Assembly (NCBI GenBank): GCA_009377845.1
Contig: WHTE01000016.1
Coordinates: forward strand, 1 to 35,530
Reading direction: 5' to 3'
DNA length: 35,530 nucleotides
Origin: Nitrospirales bacterium
GTDB lineage: Bacteria; Nitrospirota; Nitrospiria; Nitrospirales; UBA8639
Under the pieces are notes generated by a model, which was not told the DNA's origin, ran no database searches, and worked only from the letters and a program-made list of their open reading frames with translations. This document shows positions 28,085 through 35,530 of this stretch, piece after piece (the first letter of the stretch is position 1; the number at the start of each line of letters is the position of its first letter). The translations under genes were made by a program, and so were the position numbers.

Positions 28085-28908
28085 TATTGAGTCCTCCCCC
28101 ATAATTCATGCATTGTTGTTGTGGTTAATTGAGTAAATCCCTGGACAATCCATTCGTGGCCGAGACCAAACCATTCACATATTTTCTCCAACTCGGAAGA
28201 CCCCGGATTCCCTCGTGCAGTTAAATTCAATTGAAGTACCTCTTTCCCATCCCTAAAGCGTACTTTTGGATCTAAAGAAACATAAAGTCTCCCTTTCTCC
28301 TCTGGCATACGGTAACGAATGGAAAAATTTACGGATTCGGGGGTTGTAAGTGGTCCTGGTGATACAAGATCTGACCAAAAGGATAAAACTTTAGATATGT
28401 TTCCAATATTTTCAATTTCTCTTTTTAATTCAAAATGATTTACATATGTCATCTCACACTGAACTATTTCTGGCGAACCAATTTCCTCTGACTTGAGGAA
28501 TTCACAAAACTTTTCCCATTCAGCTATGAATTTCGGTTGGATTTTGTGGTAGTGAGGGTACCTTTCTTCTCCCGTCTGTTGCCGCCAATTTATAATAAAA
28601 CGATCATTTTGAACCTGAATAAGTTGATTCTCTGTCACATCCTTGAACCAACATCGTAAAACAGGAATACCCTGAACAATTGAAAACGTCGGCCCCTTCT
28701 TGGGATTTTTTTCTCTTTCAAATCCTTCAATGACTGAAGCTAGGGGAGGCTTTACTTCGAATTTTGGGTATTCAGAGCGAATCTTTTCCCAAAAAAGCCC
28801 AAAATGAGGGATTAAGAAGGTATTTAATGGCTTGAATTGAACTCCGAGAACAGTCTCGATTACCGGAGGTGCCTGATAATCGGGAAGGGTCCTTTTTTCT
28901 TCCGTCAT
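28084..28908 (-). CDS. TIGR04255 family protein
   Basis: A 274-residue member of TIGR04255, a sporadically distributed family of unknown function. The start shows the family's signature: PDYQAPPVIETVLGVQFKPL. Later text (FIINWRQQTGEERYPHYHKI, then CEMTYVNHF and RLYVSLDPKVRF) also fits that family as I know it. It is first in a leftward three-gene unit, sharing one base with the next gene. Patchy distribution, a compact operon and a place inside a defence-bearing element make a role in conflict plausible, but no catalytic residues can be named. One row counted by hand is 40% GC. Confidence 0.8.
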   Translation of the reverse strand: MTEEKRTLPDYQAPPVIETVLGVQFKPLNTFLIPHFGLFWEKIRSEYPKFEVKPPLASVIEGFEREKNPKKGPTFSIVQGIPVLRCWFKDVTENQLIQVQNDRFIINWRQQTGEERYPHYHKIQPKFIAEWEKFCEFLKSEEIGSPEIVQCEMTYVNHFELKREIENIGNISKVLSFWSDLVSPGPLTTPESVNFSIRYRMPEEKGRLYVSLDPKVRFRDGKEVLQLNLTARGNPGSSELEKICEWFGLGHEWIVQGFTQLTTTTMHELWGRTQ

Positions 28909-29164
28909 ACTTTTTAAAGAAGAAAACTAAACCGAGGGAAATCAATAGGAAGATTTAACAGAAAAGGGAAAACAACTCCTCATATAATGCTTCCTTACCA
29001 TTAAAAAAGTCAAGGGAAACAAGATTTTCCATTCCCTACTGAATCATATTTTAAGTTTCAAAACCTGTTCTTATCCAAGAGGGACGAAATACTTTCCTCG
29101 GTCACACCAAGCCGAAGGGAGCCCCCCGACAATATGGGCACGTCTGCAGGAGAGGAATGGTCTC

Positions 29165-29989
29165 GGGCATCGTTCCGGCTTTGTCAACTTAACGGCATGC
29201 GGTCGAAAGAGAGCCGCTAGGCAGAGTTATAACGTCACAACTCATGCACACACGACTTCCCTCCAAACTTGGAACGCCTGAGTCCGCAAGAGCCGATAGT
29301 TGACCGCCTGCAGGAAGGGGCGGCCAAGACGAAACAAATTTTGTGTAAGTCCGTGCAGTGTGAGAAACCGCTGTGCTTGAGTGGATGAGGAAAATCCGCG
29401 CATGGCCCGTTCACGTTGTCGAGTGGGTTGGTGAGACACTTCCGCTCGATTGTTCGCATAGACGTGATTGAGGTGAGGCACCGTCGGCATGAGCGTGCGA
29501 TGTGCCGCATCATAACTTCGCAGTTTGTCAGTCACCAACCATCGCGGTTCACGGCCTTGCCCTTTGATCAAGCGACGGAAGAAGCGCACCGCCGCCTTCT
29601 TGTTGCGTTGCCGCTGCACCAGGATATCAATCGTATCACCGTCTTGGTCCACGGCTCGCCACAGATACTGCTGTTCGCCTTGAATGGACACAAACACTTC
29701 ATCAAGATGCCAGGCATCTCCCAAGCGACCTTGTCGTTTCTTGAGCTTGCGAGCATAGGCCGGGCCAAACTTCTGGCACCATTGCCGCACGGTTTCATAG
29801 GTGACGGTGATGCCTTGTTCGGCAAGGAGTTCTTCCACCTCACGGAAGCTGAGGCAAAAGCATGGTAGAGCCAGATTGCATGGCTGATAATTTCGGAGGG
29901 GAAACGGTGTCGTTGGTAGCTGGGTGTTGTGGTGTTCATCACGCCAGTCTGTCAAACGTGAATTAAGTTGACAATACCAATGGATGCCC
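29165..29989 (-). mobile_element. IS6-family insertion sequence copy
   Basis: The ends are inverted copies: GGGCATC then nine bases then TTGTCAACTTAA on the left (29165-29192), and TTAAGTTGACAA then eight bases then GATGCCC on the right (29963-29989). Inside is an IS6-type transposase gene on the minus strand. No eight-base target duplication is visible (left flank ATGGTCTC, right flank TGGTTAGG), which is common for IS6 elements that moved by cointegrate or deletion. It lies just inside the proposed right end of the island. Confidence 0.8.
29242..29942 (-). pseudogene. IS6-family transposase, frameshifted
   Basis: A DDE transposase of the IS6/IS26 group. The N-terminus (MMNTTTPSYQRHRFPSEIIS, then HAIWLYHAF) is in one frame, while the rest (CLSFREVEELLAEQGITVTY onward) is in the next frame. 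The expected junction, LYHRFCLSFREVEELL, is broken by what looks like one missing base near 29860-29863. The catalytic triad is otherwise present: WHLDEVFV (first Asp), LVTDKLRSY (second Asp) and NNRAEVSHQPTRQRERAMRGF (Glu). A single clean frameshift suggests recent inactivation. Programmed frameshifting is unlikely because IS6 transposases are normally single-frame and no slippery heptamer with a downstream structure is seen. Confidence 0.8.
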
Positions 29990-30062
29990 TGGTTAGGTAG
30001 TGATTAGATCGAGCCCAATTCCGGTAGAATTCTCTGTCCAAAAAGTTCGATAATCGTCCATC

Positions 30063-30075
30063 CACTCACCCCATT
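30063..30075. other. Candidate attR core
   Basis: CACTCACCCCATT repeats, in direct orientation, the tRNA-His 3' end at 4006-4018. Upstream, GTTCGA (30045-30050) also recalls the tRNA T-loop, but the spacing differs. A given 13-mer is expected about 0.001 times in both strands of this window, and it falls where element-type genes stop, so I favour it as the right end of a 26,057-bp element. Confidence 0.55.
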
Positions 30076-30120
30076 CATTTCATTTCGACCTTTATATCGT
30101 TTTTTCATAAAGTACAAGTA

Positions 30121-30140
30121 CCCCTCAGCTTGCTGAGGGG
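30121..30140. repeat. Perfect nine-base-pair palindrome
   Basis: CCCCTCAGC and GCTGAGGGG are separated by TT. There is no T-run after it on either strand, so it is not a clear terminator. It lies about 45 bases beyond the proposed attR and might be a chromosomal regulatory hairpin or a protein-binding site. Confidence 0.5.
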
Positions 30141-30906
30141 AGAGTTAGATTTCACGTTGTACAAATCCACCTTCACCTGTATAGAGACAAGGCCTTCGTC
30201 TTCTTTCATCCTTCTCCTTTTTTTATATAGATAACTCCTAAAACTCCCGCCATTAATGAGGCATCAAAAGAGCTGAGACGGCTAGTGACTGGTCACATAA
30301 GAGACGGAGAAGTCGAAGTCTTCTTGGCCGGAAGAGGTTGAGGAGATCGAAAAGTGAGTTTTCAAGCATTCGGCACGGATTTGCTCTCACCTAGCTGTCT
30401 TTAGGGAAAGAGTGGCTTTAACGTATATCCCCGTTTCTCAGTACAGTCTCCTTTCTTACCAAAGACGCAGCATTCTCTCCACTTTGCCATAAAGTTAGAT
30501 CTACCCACGATTGTAGAAGCACCTATTCGTCAATGTGATTTTTAAAGAGGGGTCGGATGTCAAGACTTAATATCTCAGATGTTCCAACATGAAGCGATGA
30601 ACCCTGAAATTTATTTGTTCCATTATTATGCAGGATGGTGTAGACTCCCGTCCGCCTTCCCAATTGGACAGAATTACAGTGGACCCAGGATATGTGTCAT
30701 ACCCCTAACGGCCTTTCCTGACATGCCTACCCGCTTCCCCCAGGCAATCACCCCACAATTATTTCAAGATCGAGGCTTTCCGACGCCGAATCGAGACGCG
30801 ATGAAGGTGGATGGAAATGCCATTTGAACCAGAACAGCTCGAAAATGCGAAGAATCGAAAGACCGATCCGAAAAATAGGATCAAACCGAATGAGAAAGGA
30901 CGCACG

Positions 30907-33243
30907 ATGCGGAAATCTCACGTAAAGGTATTCCCTTTGGGGGCTATTGTTTTTGTCCTGATATTGCTGGGTGGAGTTTTTCCGTCCATGGCTCAGGCCC
31001 TTAGCCTCACCATCAATTTTGGGGGATCGGGGACTGGACGTGTTGAAGGAAGTGATGTGCCGGGGACAGGTCCCATTAACATTTTTACGAGTAACACTAT
31101 AACCTATGCTCTTGTTGATCCCCCTTCTTCTGTCATTCTGACGGCAATTCCGACTGGTTTGGGGGCATCACAGTCAACTTTTGGTGGTTGGACAGGTTGT
31201 GCTTCAACATCGGGAACTCAATGCACCGTGGTTTTGAATGCTGACCAGACCGTGACCGTAGCCTTTAATCTGGTGCCGGCCAATGTTGACCTCACTATTA
31301 ATTTTGGGGGCTCGGGGACGGGACGCGTTGATGGAAGTGATGTGCCGGGGACAGGTCCATTCTCCATTTTTGCTAGTCAAACCATAAGCTATGCTCTTGT
31401 TGATCCCCCTTCTTCTGTCATCCTGACAGCAACTCCGACTGGGCTTGGGGCATCACAGTCAACCTTTGGTGGTTGGACTGGTTGTGCTTCAACATCGGGA
31501 ACGCAATGCACGGTGGTGATGAGTGCTAACCAGACCGTGGCCGTAACCTTTAATCCTGTCGTGCAACGGACATTGACGATCACGAAAGGCGGCACGGGCA
31601 GTGGCACGGTGACCAGTACGCCCGGCGGGATTTCCTGCGGGAGCGATTGCACAGAGAACTATGTCAATGGCACCAACGTGTCGCTGACCGCCGCCGCGGC
31701 AACCGGCTCGACCTTTGCCGGGTGGAGCGGCGGCATTTGTTCCGGCACCTCCACGTGCTCGGTCAGCATGACGGCCGCCCGCACCGTGACCGCCACCTTT
31801 ACCTCCCTCCTACGGACATTGACGGTTACCAAAGCTGGCACGGGCAGTGGCACGGTGACCAGTACGCCCGGCGGGATCTCCTGCGGGAGCGATTGCACAG
31901 AGAACTATGCCAATGGCACCAACGTGTCGCTGACCGCCGCCGCGGCAACCGGCTCGACCTTTGCCGGGTGGAGCGGCGGCATTTGTTCCGGCACCTCCAC
32001 GTGCTCGGTCAGCATGACGGCCGCCCGCACCGTGACCGCCACCTTTACCCAGAATACCCAGAATCAAGCGCCATCGGTGAATGCCGGGCCTTCCCAAACC
32101 ATTACGCTGCCGAGTACCGCCACGCTGACCGGCACGGTGACCGATGACGGCCTGCCGACTACTCCGGGAGTTGTCACCACCCTCTGGAGTAAAGTGAGCG
32201 GGCTGGGGACAGTGACGTTTGCCAATGCCTCGGCGGCGAGTACGACCGCCAGTTTTAGTCAAGCGGGGACGTATGTGTTGCGTTTGACCGCAACGGATGG
32301 GGCTCTCTCTCGTAATTCGGACCTGACCATTACCGTGAACAATCTAGGTGTCACGACGTTGCGGAACGATCTTAATGCTGACGGAACATCAGATCTCCTA
32401 TGGAGAAATACACAAAGCGGGATTGTGGTGGCCTGGCTGATGAACGATGCCGCCATTGCCTCCACCGGTGTTTTGGCTGGTGTCCCAATGAATTGGCAGA
32501 TTATGGGGATGGGCGATGTGAATGCGGATGGCATGGCCGATGTGATTTGGCGTAATACGACCAATGGGGTCGTGGCGGTTTGGCTGATGGACGGATTGAC
32601 CATTACCTCGGTTGGCTTTCCAGGGGCGGCTTCTCTGAGTTATGTCATCAAAGGCATAGGAGATGTGGATGGCAATGGCACTGCGGATCTTGTTTGGCGC
32701 GATACACTCACCGGTGCGGTGGCCATCTGGCTGATGAATGGACCCACGATTGCTTCTTCCGCCTTCCCTTCTGGCGTACCCTTGGAATGGGAGATCGCTG
32801 GGATGGGCGATGTGAATGCGGATGGTAAAGACGATGTGATATGGCGTAATACGACCAATGGGGTCGTGGCGGTTTGGTTGATGGACGGATTGACCATTAC
32901 CTCGGTTGGCTTTCCAGGGGCGGCTTCTCTGAGTTATGTCATCAAGGAAATAGGAGATGTGGATGGCAATGGCACCGCGGATATCGTTTGGCACGATACA
33001 CTCAGCGGTGCGGTGGCCATCTGGCTGATGAATGGGTCCACAATTGCCTTTGCCAGTTTTCCTGGCGGCGTGCCCCCGGAATGGGAGATGACCGGGATGG
33101 GTGATGTCAATGCAGATGGTAAGGCCGACCTCATTTGGCAGAATAGGGCGAGTGGCGCGGTGGCTCTGTGGCTAATGAACGGGGAGGACGTCCTGCGGAC
33201 CGCGTTCCCGAGCGGCACCTCCACCGATTGGGAAATTCAATAG
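30907..33243 (+). CDS. Secreted multi-repeat protein: InlB-like B repeats, PKD-like domain, FG-GAP/VCBS repeats
   Basis: A 778-residue exported protein, probably cell-surface or extracellular. The ATG at 30907 is chosen for its AAAGGA site and because a good signal peptide follows (MRKSHVKVFPLGAIVFVLIL ... PSMAQA, cleavage after AQA); the frame is open for 32 codons upstream. Order: two 95-residue repeats (LTINFGGSGTGRVEGSD type), two 82-residue divergent InlB B-repeats (GTGSGTVTSTPGGISCGSDC), a PKD-like domain (PSVNAGPSQTITLPSTATLT), then about six FG-GAP/VCBS-like units (DVNADGMADVIWRNTTNG ... VWLMDG). FG-GAP repeats fold as beta-propellers that often bind calcium and ligands. Repeat copies are almost identical in DNA. 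It probably belongs to chromosome rather than the island. Confidence 0.85.
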   Translation: MRKSHVKVFPLGAIVFVLILLGGVFPSMAQALSLTINFGGSGTGRVEGSDVPGTGPINIFTSNTITYALVDPPSSVILTAIPTGLGASQSTFGGWTGCASTSGTQCTVVLNADQTVTVAFNLVPANVDLTINFGGSGTGRVDGSDVPGTGPFSIFASQTISYALVDPPSSVILTATPTGLGASQSTFGGWTGCASTSGTQCTVVMSANQTVAVTFNPVVQRTLTITKGGTGSGTVTSTPGGISCGSDCTENYVNGTNVSLTAAAATGSTFAGWSGGICSGTSTCSVSMTAARTVTATFTSLLRTLTVTKAGTGSGTVTSTPGGISCGSDCTENYANGTNVSLTAAAATGSTFAGWSGGICSGTSTCSVSMTAARTVTATFTQNTQNQAPSVNAGPSQTITLPSTATLTGTVTDDGLPTTPGVVTTLWSKVSGLGTVTFANASAASTTASFSQAGTYVLRLTATDGALSRNSDLTITVNNLGVTTLRNDLNADGTSDLLWRNTQSGIVVAWLMNDAAIASTGVLAGVPMNWQIMGMGDVNADGMADVIWRNTTNGVVAVWLMDGLTITSVGFPGAASLSYVIKGIGDVDGNGTADLVWRDTLTGAVAIWLMNGPTIASSAFPSGVPLEWEIAGMGDVNADGKDDVIWRNTTNGVVAVWLMDGLTITSVGFPGAASLSYVIKEIGDVDGNGTADIVWHDTLSGAVAIWLMNGSTIAFASFPGGVPPEWEMTGMGDVNADGKADLIWQNRASGAVALWLMNGEDVLRTAFPSGTSTDWEIQ
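31006..31567 (+). repeat. Tandem pair of about 285-bp coding repeats
   Basis: Two copies, starting at 31006 and 31291, encode the LTINFGGSGTGRV-type domain. They share long stretches of identical DNA (for example around TATGCTCTTGTTGATCCCCC), so duplication was recent or is maintained by recombination. Confidence 0.8.
31568..32051 (+). repeat. Tandem pair of 246-bp coding repeats
   Basis: Copies start at 31568 and 31814, an exact 82-codon step. From ACGGGCAGTGGCACGGTGAC onward they differ at only a handful of bases across more than 200. The GC-rich, Thr/Ser/Gly-rich units encode divergent InlB B-repeats and could expand or contract by recombination. Confidence 0.85.
32508..33240 (+). repeat. 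FG-GAP coding repeats with 294-bp period
   Basis: Units begin at 32508, 32802 and 33096 (the last partial), each covering two FG-GAP motifs (98 codons). A stretch of more than 100 bases around 32537-32648 recurs almost unchanged at 32833-32944, pointing to very recent duplication or gene conversion. Confidence 0.85.
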
Positions 33244-33981
33244 TCATGCTCCCAAGGTGTTCTATCGTTTTTCGTTGGAGGTGAAATCTTAGAGACACAC
33301 AGATCGAATGATTAGTCCATTTCGGATTGTTCCCGGACCCTCGTGTTTCTGAGTTCAGGGTTTGTCCGGAGGCCTTGCGGTATCGAAAAAATGTGAACTC
33401 TGCCAACCTCTAAGTGGCCAGGCGAATTCTGGTCACTTGTCTGAGCCTCCCTGTTGGGTGTCGGGATTCTCATGATTATCTGCGTGAGGTCCACGCATCC
33501 TTGGTAATTCTTTTTATTCAGACAACGCCATTGGCCTCATATTTACGTTTTTCGCATATGCGTGATGGTCTGTCCTCCTTTTCTAGAGTTCTCCGTTCGG
33601 GTTATACCTCCTTTTTTCAGATCACTGAGCCGAAGGTGATGATGGCCCCCCGTTTTTGCCAACCCTGACTTCTCTTCCTCCTCCACTTAAAAACGACACG
33701 CTTGTCCAGATCTCTTAACAGCCACGAGATGAGGCCTAAGGATCATTGACCTCCTGTTGGTGATTCTCCGTTTCGGTACTGCCTGGGAGAATGATCGTTG
33801 GAAACTTAGGGAGGCACGATAAGATGCCTGCTCCCTTCAAGGATAATTCGCAAGGTGTGTTGAGCCCGGTAAGAGAATGATGAAAGTAGATATGGAGGGA
33901 AGATCTGAAACAACGTGAATGATTTTTAAGAATAGGGCTGTATGTCCGATAAAGATAGTCAGCATTGCTCATTCAATAACG
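33244..33981. other. Long gap between the two FG-GAP genes
   Basis: About 740 bases hold no gene that I can support. CCGGAC and GTCCGG (around 33334-33369) could pair as a long-loop hairpin after the first FG-GAP gene, without a T-run. A 55-codon frame starting at 33942 overlaps the next gene in another frame and is probably accidental. Confidence 0.45.
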
Positions 33982-35530
33982 ATGCCGAATCAATTAATGA
34001 TGCTGAAACGCGTAAAACCCTGCTCGCCTTGTCTGACACGGACGATTTTGGCCGTACTCCAGTTGGGGCTGGTTTTCGTGTCCCTTCCAACCGAATCCCT
34101 AGGGTATAAAATCGAGATTGGTGTCTCTGGGCCAATAGGGGAAAATGTTGTTTCCGAGGAAAACGGTCGTACTGAAATCCAATTAGACACGGGTGTGGTG
34201 ATAGGACCGGGTGGCGAAACAGGTTCTGCATATGCCATAGCCAACTTAGCCACCGGGAGCCTCGCGCTGAAAGTTTCCTCTACGACCCCTGACCACAGTA
34301 CACAATCGGGAATGGGAACGGCCTCCATTCACATCAATGATCATTTGACGTTTCAACTGGATCCAAGCTTACCCTTTGCCGACATTGATTTTTCTATGAG
34401 GGTCTCTGGGTTCCCTTCCTGCGAGGGTTTGTCTTCCAATTGTTTTACCAATGCGATCATTCGCCTGGGAGAGGCGAGTGATCAGGCCCTTGGCCTTCCT
34501 TTACCAGATCCGAAGGTGCTGGAGGTCACTGTCACAGTCGTTGATGGGCAGGAATTGTCCATTGAGGCTTTTTTATCCGCCAGGGTGGAGACGAATAACC
34601 TCCTCGATGTCAGCGACCCTAGTGCGACCATCCGATTAGACTTACCACAGGGAGTAAGCTTTACATCAGAATCTGGGGTTTTCCTCAGCCTTCAGTCTCC
34701 ACCGGACAAATCGTCTCCCCGTGTCTCTGTTCATTCTGATCTCAATGGAGATGGCAAGGCCGATATTGTCTGGCGCAATGTGAAAACAGGTGATGTGGCG
34801 GTGTGGTTGATGAACGGCGGAATAATAGATTCGTCTGGTTTCTTGGGTAGGGTTCCGTCAGATTGGCAGATCGTTGGCGTGGGTGATCTGGATAATGACA
34901 GTATGGCCGACATCGTCTGGCGCCACACCACGAGTGGCGCGGTGGCCGTATGGTTTTTGAACGGGTTGAGCATCGCGTCCGTGAGTTTTCCGGGTAGTGC
35001 CTCCCTGGAATGGGAGATTAAGGGAGTGGGGGATATAGATGGCAATGGCAGAGCCGATATCATCTGGCACAATACTCTTAACGGGGCCGTTTCGGTATGG
35101 CTCATGGATGGATCAACTATTAGCGTATTCCGTGCCTTGTCCGGTGTGCCCTTAGAGTGGCAGATCGTTGGGATAGGTGATGTGAATGCAGATGGTCAGT
35201 CGGACATCATTTGGCGCCATAGCAATGGGGTCTTGGCTGTGTGGCTTATGGATAGGCTGACTATTACCTCAGTCGGATTTCTCAGGGGCACGGCACCAGA
35301 ATGGGAGATAGCGGGTTTTGGTGACATGGACGGCAATGGGACTACAGATGTGGTCTGGCGTAGTAGCAGTGATGGGCTGGTGGGGATCTGGTTGATGAAC
35401 GGAGTAGCGATTGACGTATCAGGCTTCTTAGCTGGCATGCCTTCGGATTGGCATATTGCGCAGGTAGGTGACGCAGATGGAGATGGGAAGTCCGATGTGA
35501 TCTGGCATAATCGAAGAACGGGACAAGTGG
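33982..35530 (+). CDS. Secreted FG-GAP/VCBS repeat protein (3' end outside window)
   Basis: The frame is open to the last base, so the gene continues beyond the window; at least 516 residues are present. A signal peptide is likely (RTILAVLQLGLVFVSLPTES then LGYKIEIG). ATGs at 33982, 33997 and 34000 are all in frame and none has a clear ribosome-binding site, so the start is uncertain. Residues about 40-250 form a non-repetitive domain (GVSGPIGENVVSEENGRTEI, then TASIHINDHLTFQLDPS and CEGLSSNCFTN) that I do not recognise. From about 34735 come FG-GAP units (DLNGDGKADIVWRNVKTGDV, WLMNGG) with the same DxNxDGxxDIxW and WLMNG text as the preceding gene, showing shared ancestry. The function may be adhesion or ligand binding; this is inferred from the repeat type only. 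Confidence 0.8.
   Translation, partial: MPNQLMMLKRVKPCSPCLTRTILAVLQLGLVFVSLPTESLGYKIEIGVSGPIGENVVSEENGRTEIQLDTGVVIGPGGETGSAYAIANLATGSLALKVSSTTPDHSTQSGMGTASIHINDHLTFQLDPSLPFADIDFSMRVSGFPSCEGLSSNCFTNAIIRLGEASDQALGLPLPDPKVLEVTVTVVDGQELSIEAFLSARVETNNLLDVSDPSATIRLDLPQGVSFTSESGVFLSLQSPPDKSSPRVSVHSDLNGDGKADIVWRNVKTGDVAVWLMNGGIIDSSGFLGRVPSDWQIVGVGDLDNDSMADIVWRHTTSGAVAVWFLNGLSIASVSFPGSASLEWEIKGVGDIDGNGRADIIWHNTLNGAVSVWLMDGSTISVFRALSGVPLEWQIVGIGDVNADGQSDIIWRHSNGVLAVWLMDRLTITSVGFLRGTAPEWEIAGFGDMDGNGTTDVVWRSSSDGLVGIWLMNGVAIDVSGFLAGMPSDWHIAQVGDADGDGKSDVIWHNRRTGQV

Larger units (their letters stand above)
29990..30906. other. Long gap around the right end of the element
   Basis: Apart from the attR candidate and the palindrome at 30121-30140, I see no gene in this stretch. 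Short open frames near 30579-30827 lack ribosome-binding sites and resemble no protein. The leader of the following FG-GAP gene lies at its end, with AAAGGA before the chosen ATG. Confidence 0.5.

Noticed and set aside
29157-29997. Target-site duplication flanking the IS6 copy
   Set aside because: The eight bases outside each end (ATGGTCTC and TGGTTAGG) do not match.
31006-33240. Direct repeats considered as a CRISPR array
   Set aside because: The repeats are 246-294 bases long, coding and in frame; there are no short repeats with unique spacers anywhere in the window.
33942-34109. 55-residue frame overlapping the start of the second FG-GAP gene
   Set aside because: It has no ribosome-binding site, no recognisable product, and the other frame has a signal peptide and continues into FG-GAP repeats.

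Overview
The window looks like a chromosomal segment of a Nitrospira-like bacterium (phylum Nitrospirota). This is inferred from the gene order leuS-lptE-holA with convergent rpsT, and from an intergenic inverted repeat of a type I associate from memory with Nitrospira genomes. No 16S gene is present, so the assignment is an inference.

Layout. (1) 1-3938 is core chromosome: the 3' part of leuS, lptE, holA, convergent rpsT, a MITE-like repeat, then tRNA-His (GTG). (2) About 4006-30075 is a candidate integrated element of about 26 kb. It starts with a large serine recombinase whose stop codon lies inside the tRNA-His gene. It ends at a 13-bp direct repeat of the tRNA-His 3' end (4006-4018 and 30063-30075), the expected attL/attR pattern. 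(3) 30076-35530 appears to be chromosome again, with two secreted FG-GAP/VCBS-type repeat proteins, the second cut by the window end.

The left half of the element is one long leftward defence operon: SNF2-type helicase (C-terminal DUF3883-like nuclease fold), DarT, DarG, a DUF262/HNH (GmrSD-like) protein, remnants of a DUF1156 methylase start, a full DUF1156 adenine methylase, a Swt1-HEPN/DUF499 ATPase, and then the recombinase. The helicase, methylase and ATPase form a core resembling what has been called the Hma (helicase-methylase-ATPase) layout. DarTG and the DUF262 protein sit embedded inside it and are visibly lower in GC. In-frame scraps of the methylase start (residues KKKLIEV) at two extra places suggest that the methylase 5' end is the joint where modules are swapped.

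The right half carries mobile-element and candidate accessory genes: a TOPRIM-like primase/AAA helicase with small partners; a rightward cluster of an unknown protein, a uracil-DNA-glycosylase-like protein, a HEPN protein and a terminase small subunit; a leftward three-gene TIGR04255 cassette; and a frameshifted IS6-family insertion sequence. Recombinase plus primase plus a lone TerS, with no capsid, tail, portal or large terminase gene, resembles a phage satellite (PICI-like) carrying defence cargo. If the att sites are right, excision would extend the recombinase reading frame by 23 residues, so integration itself would trim the enzyme.
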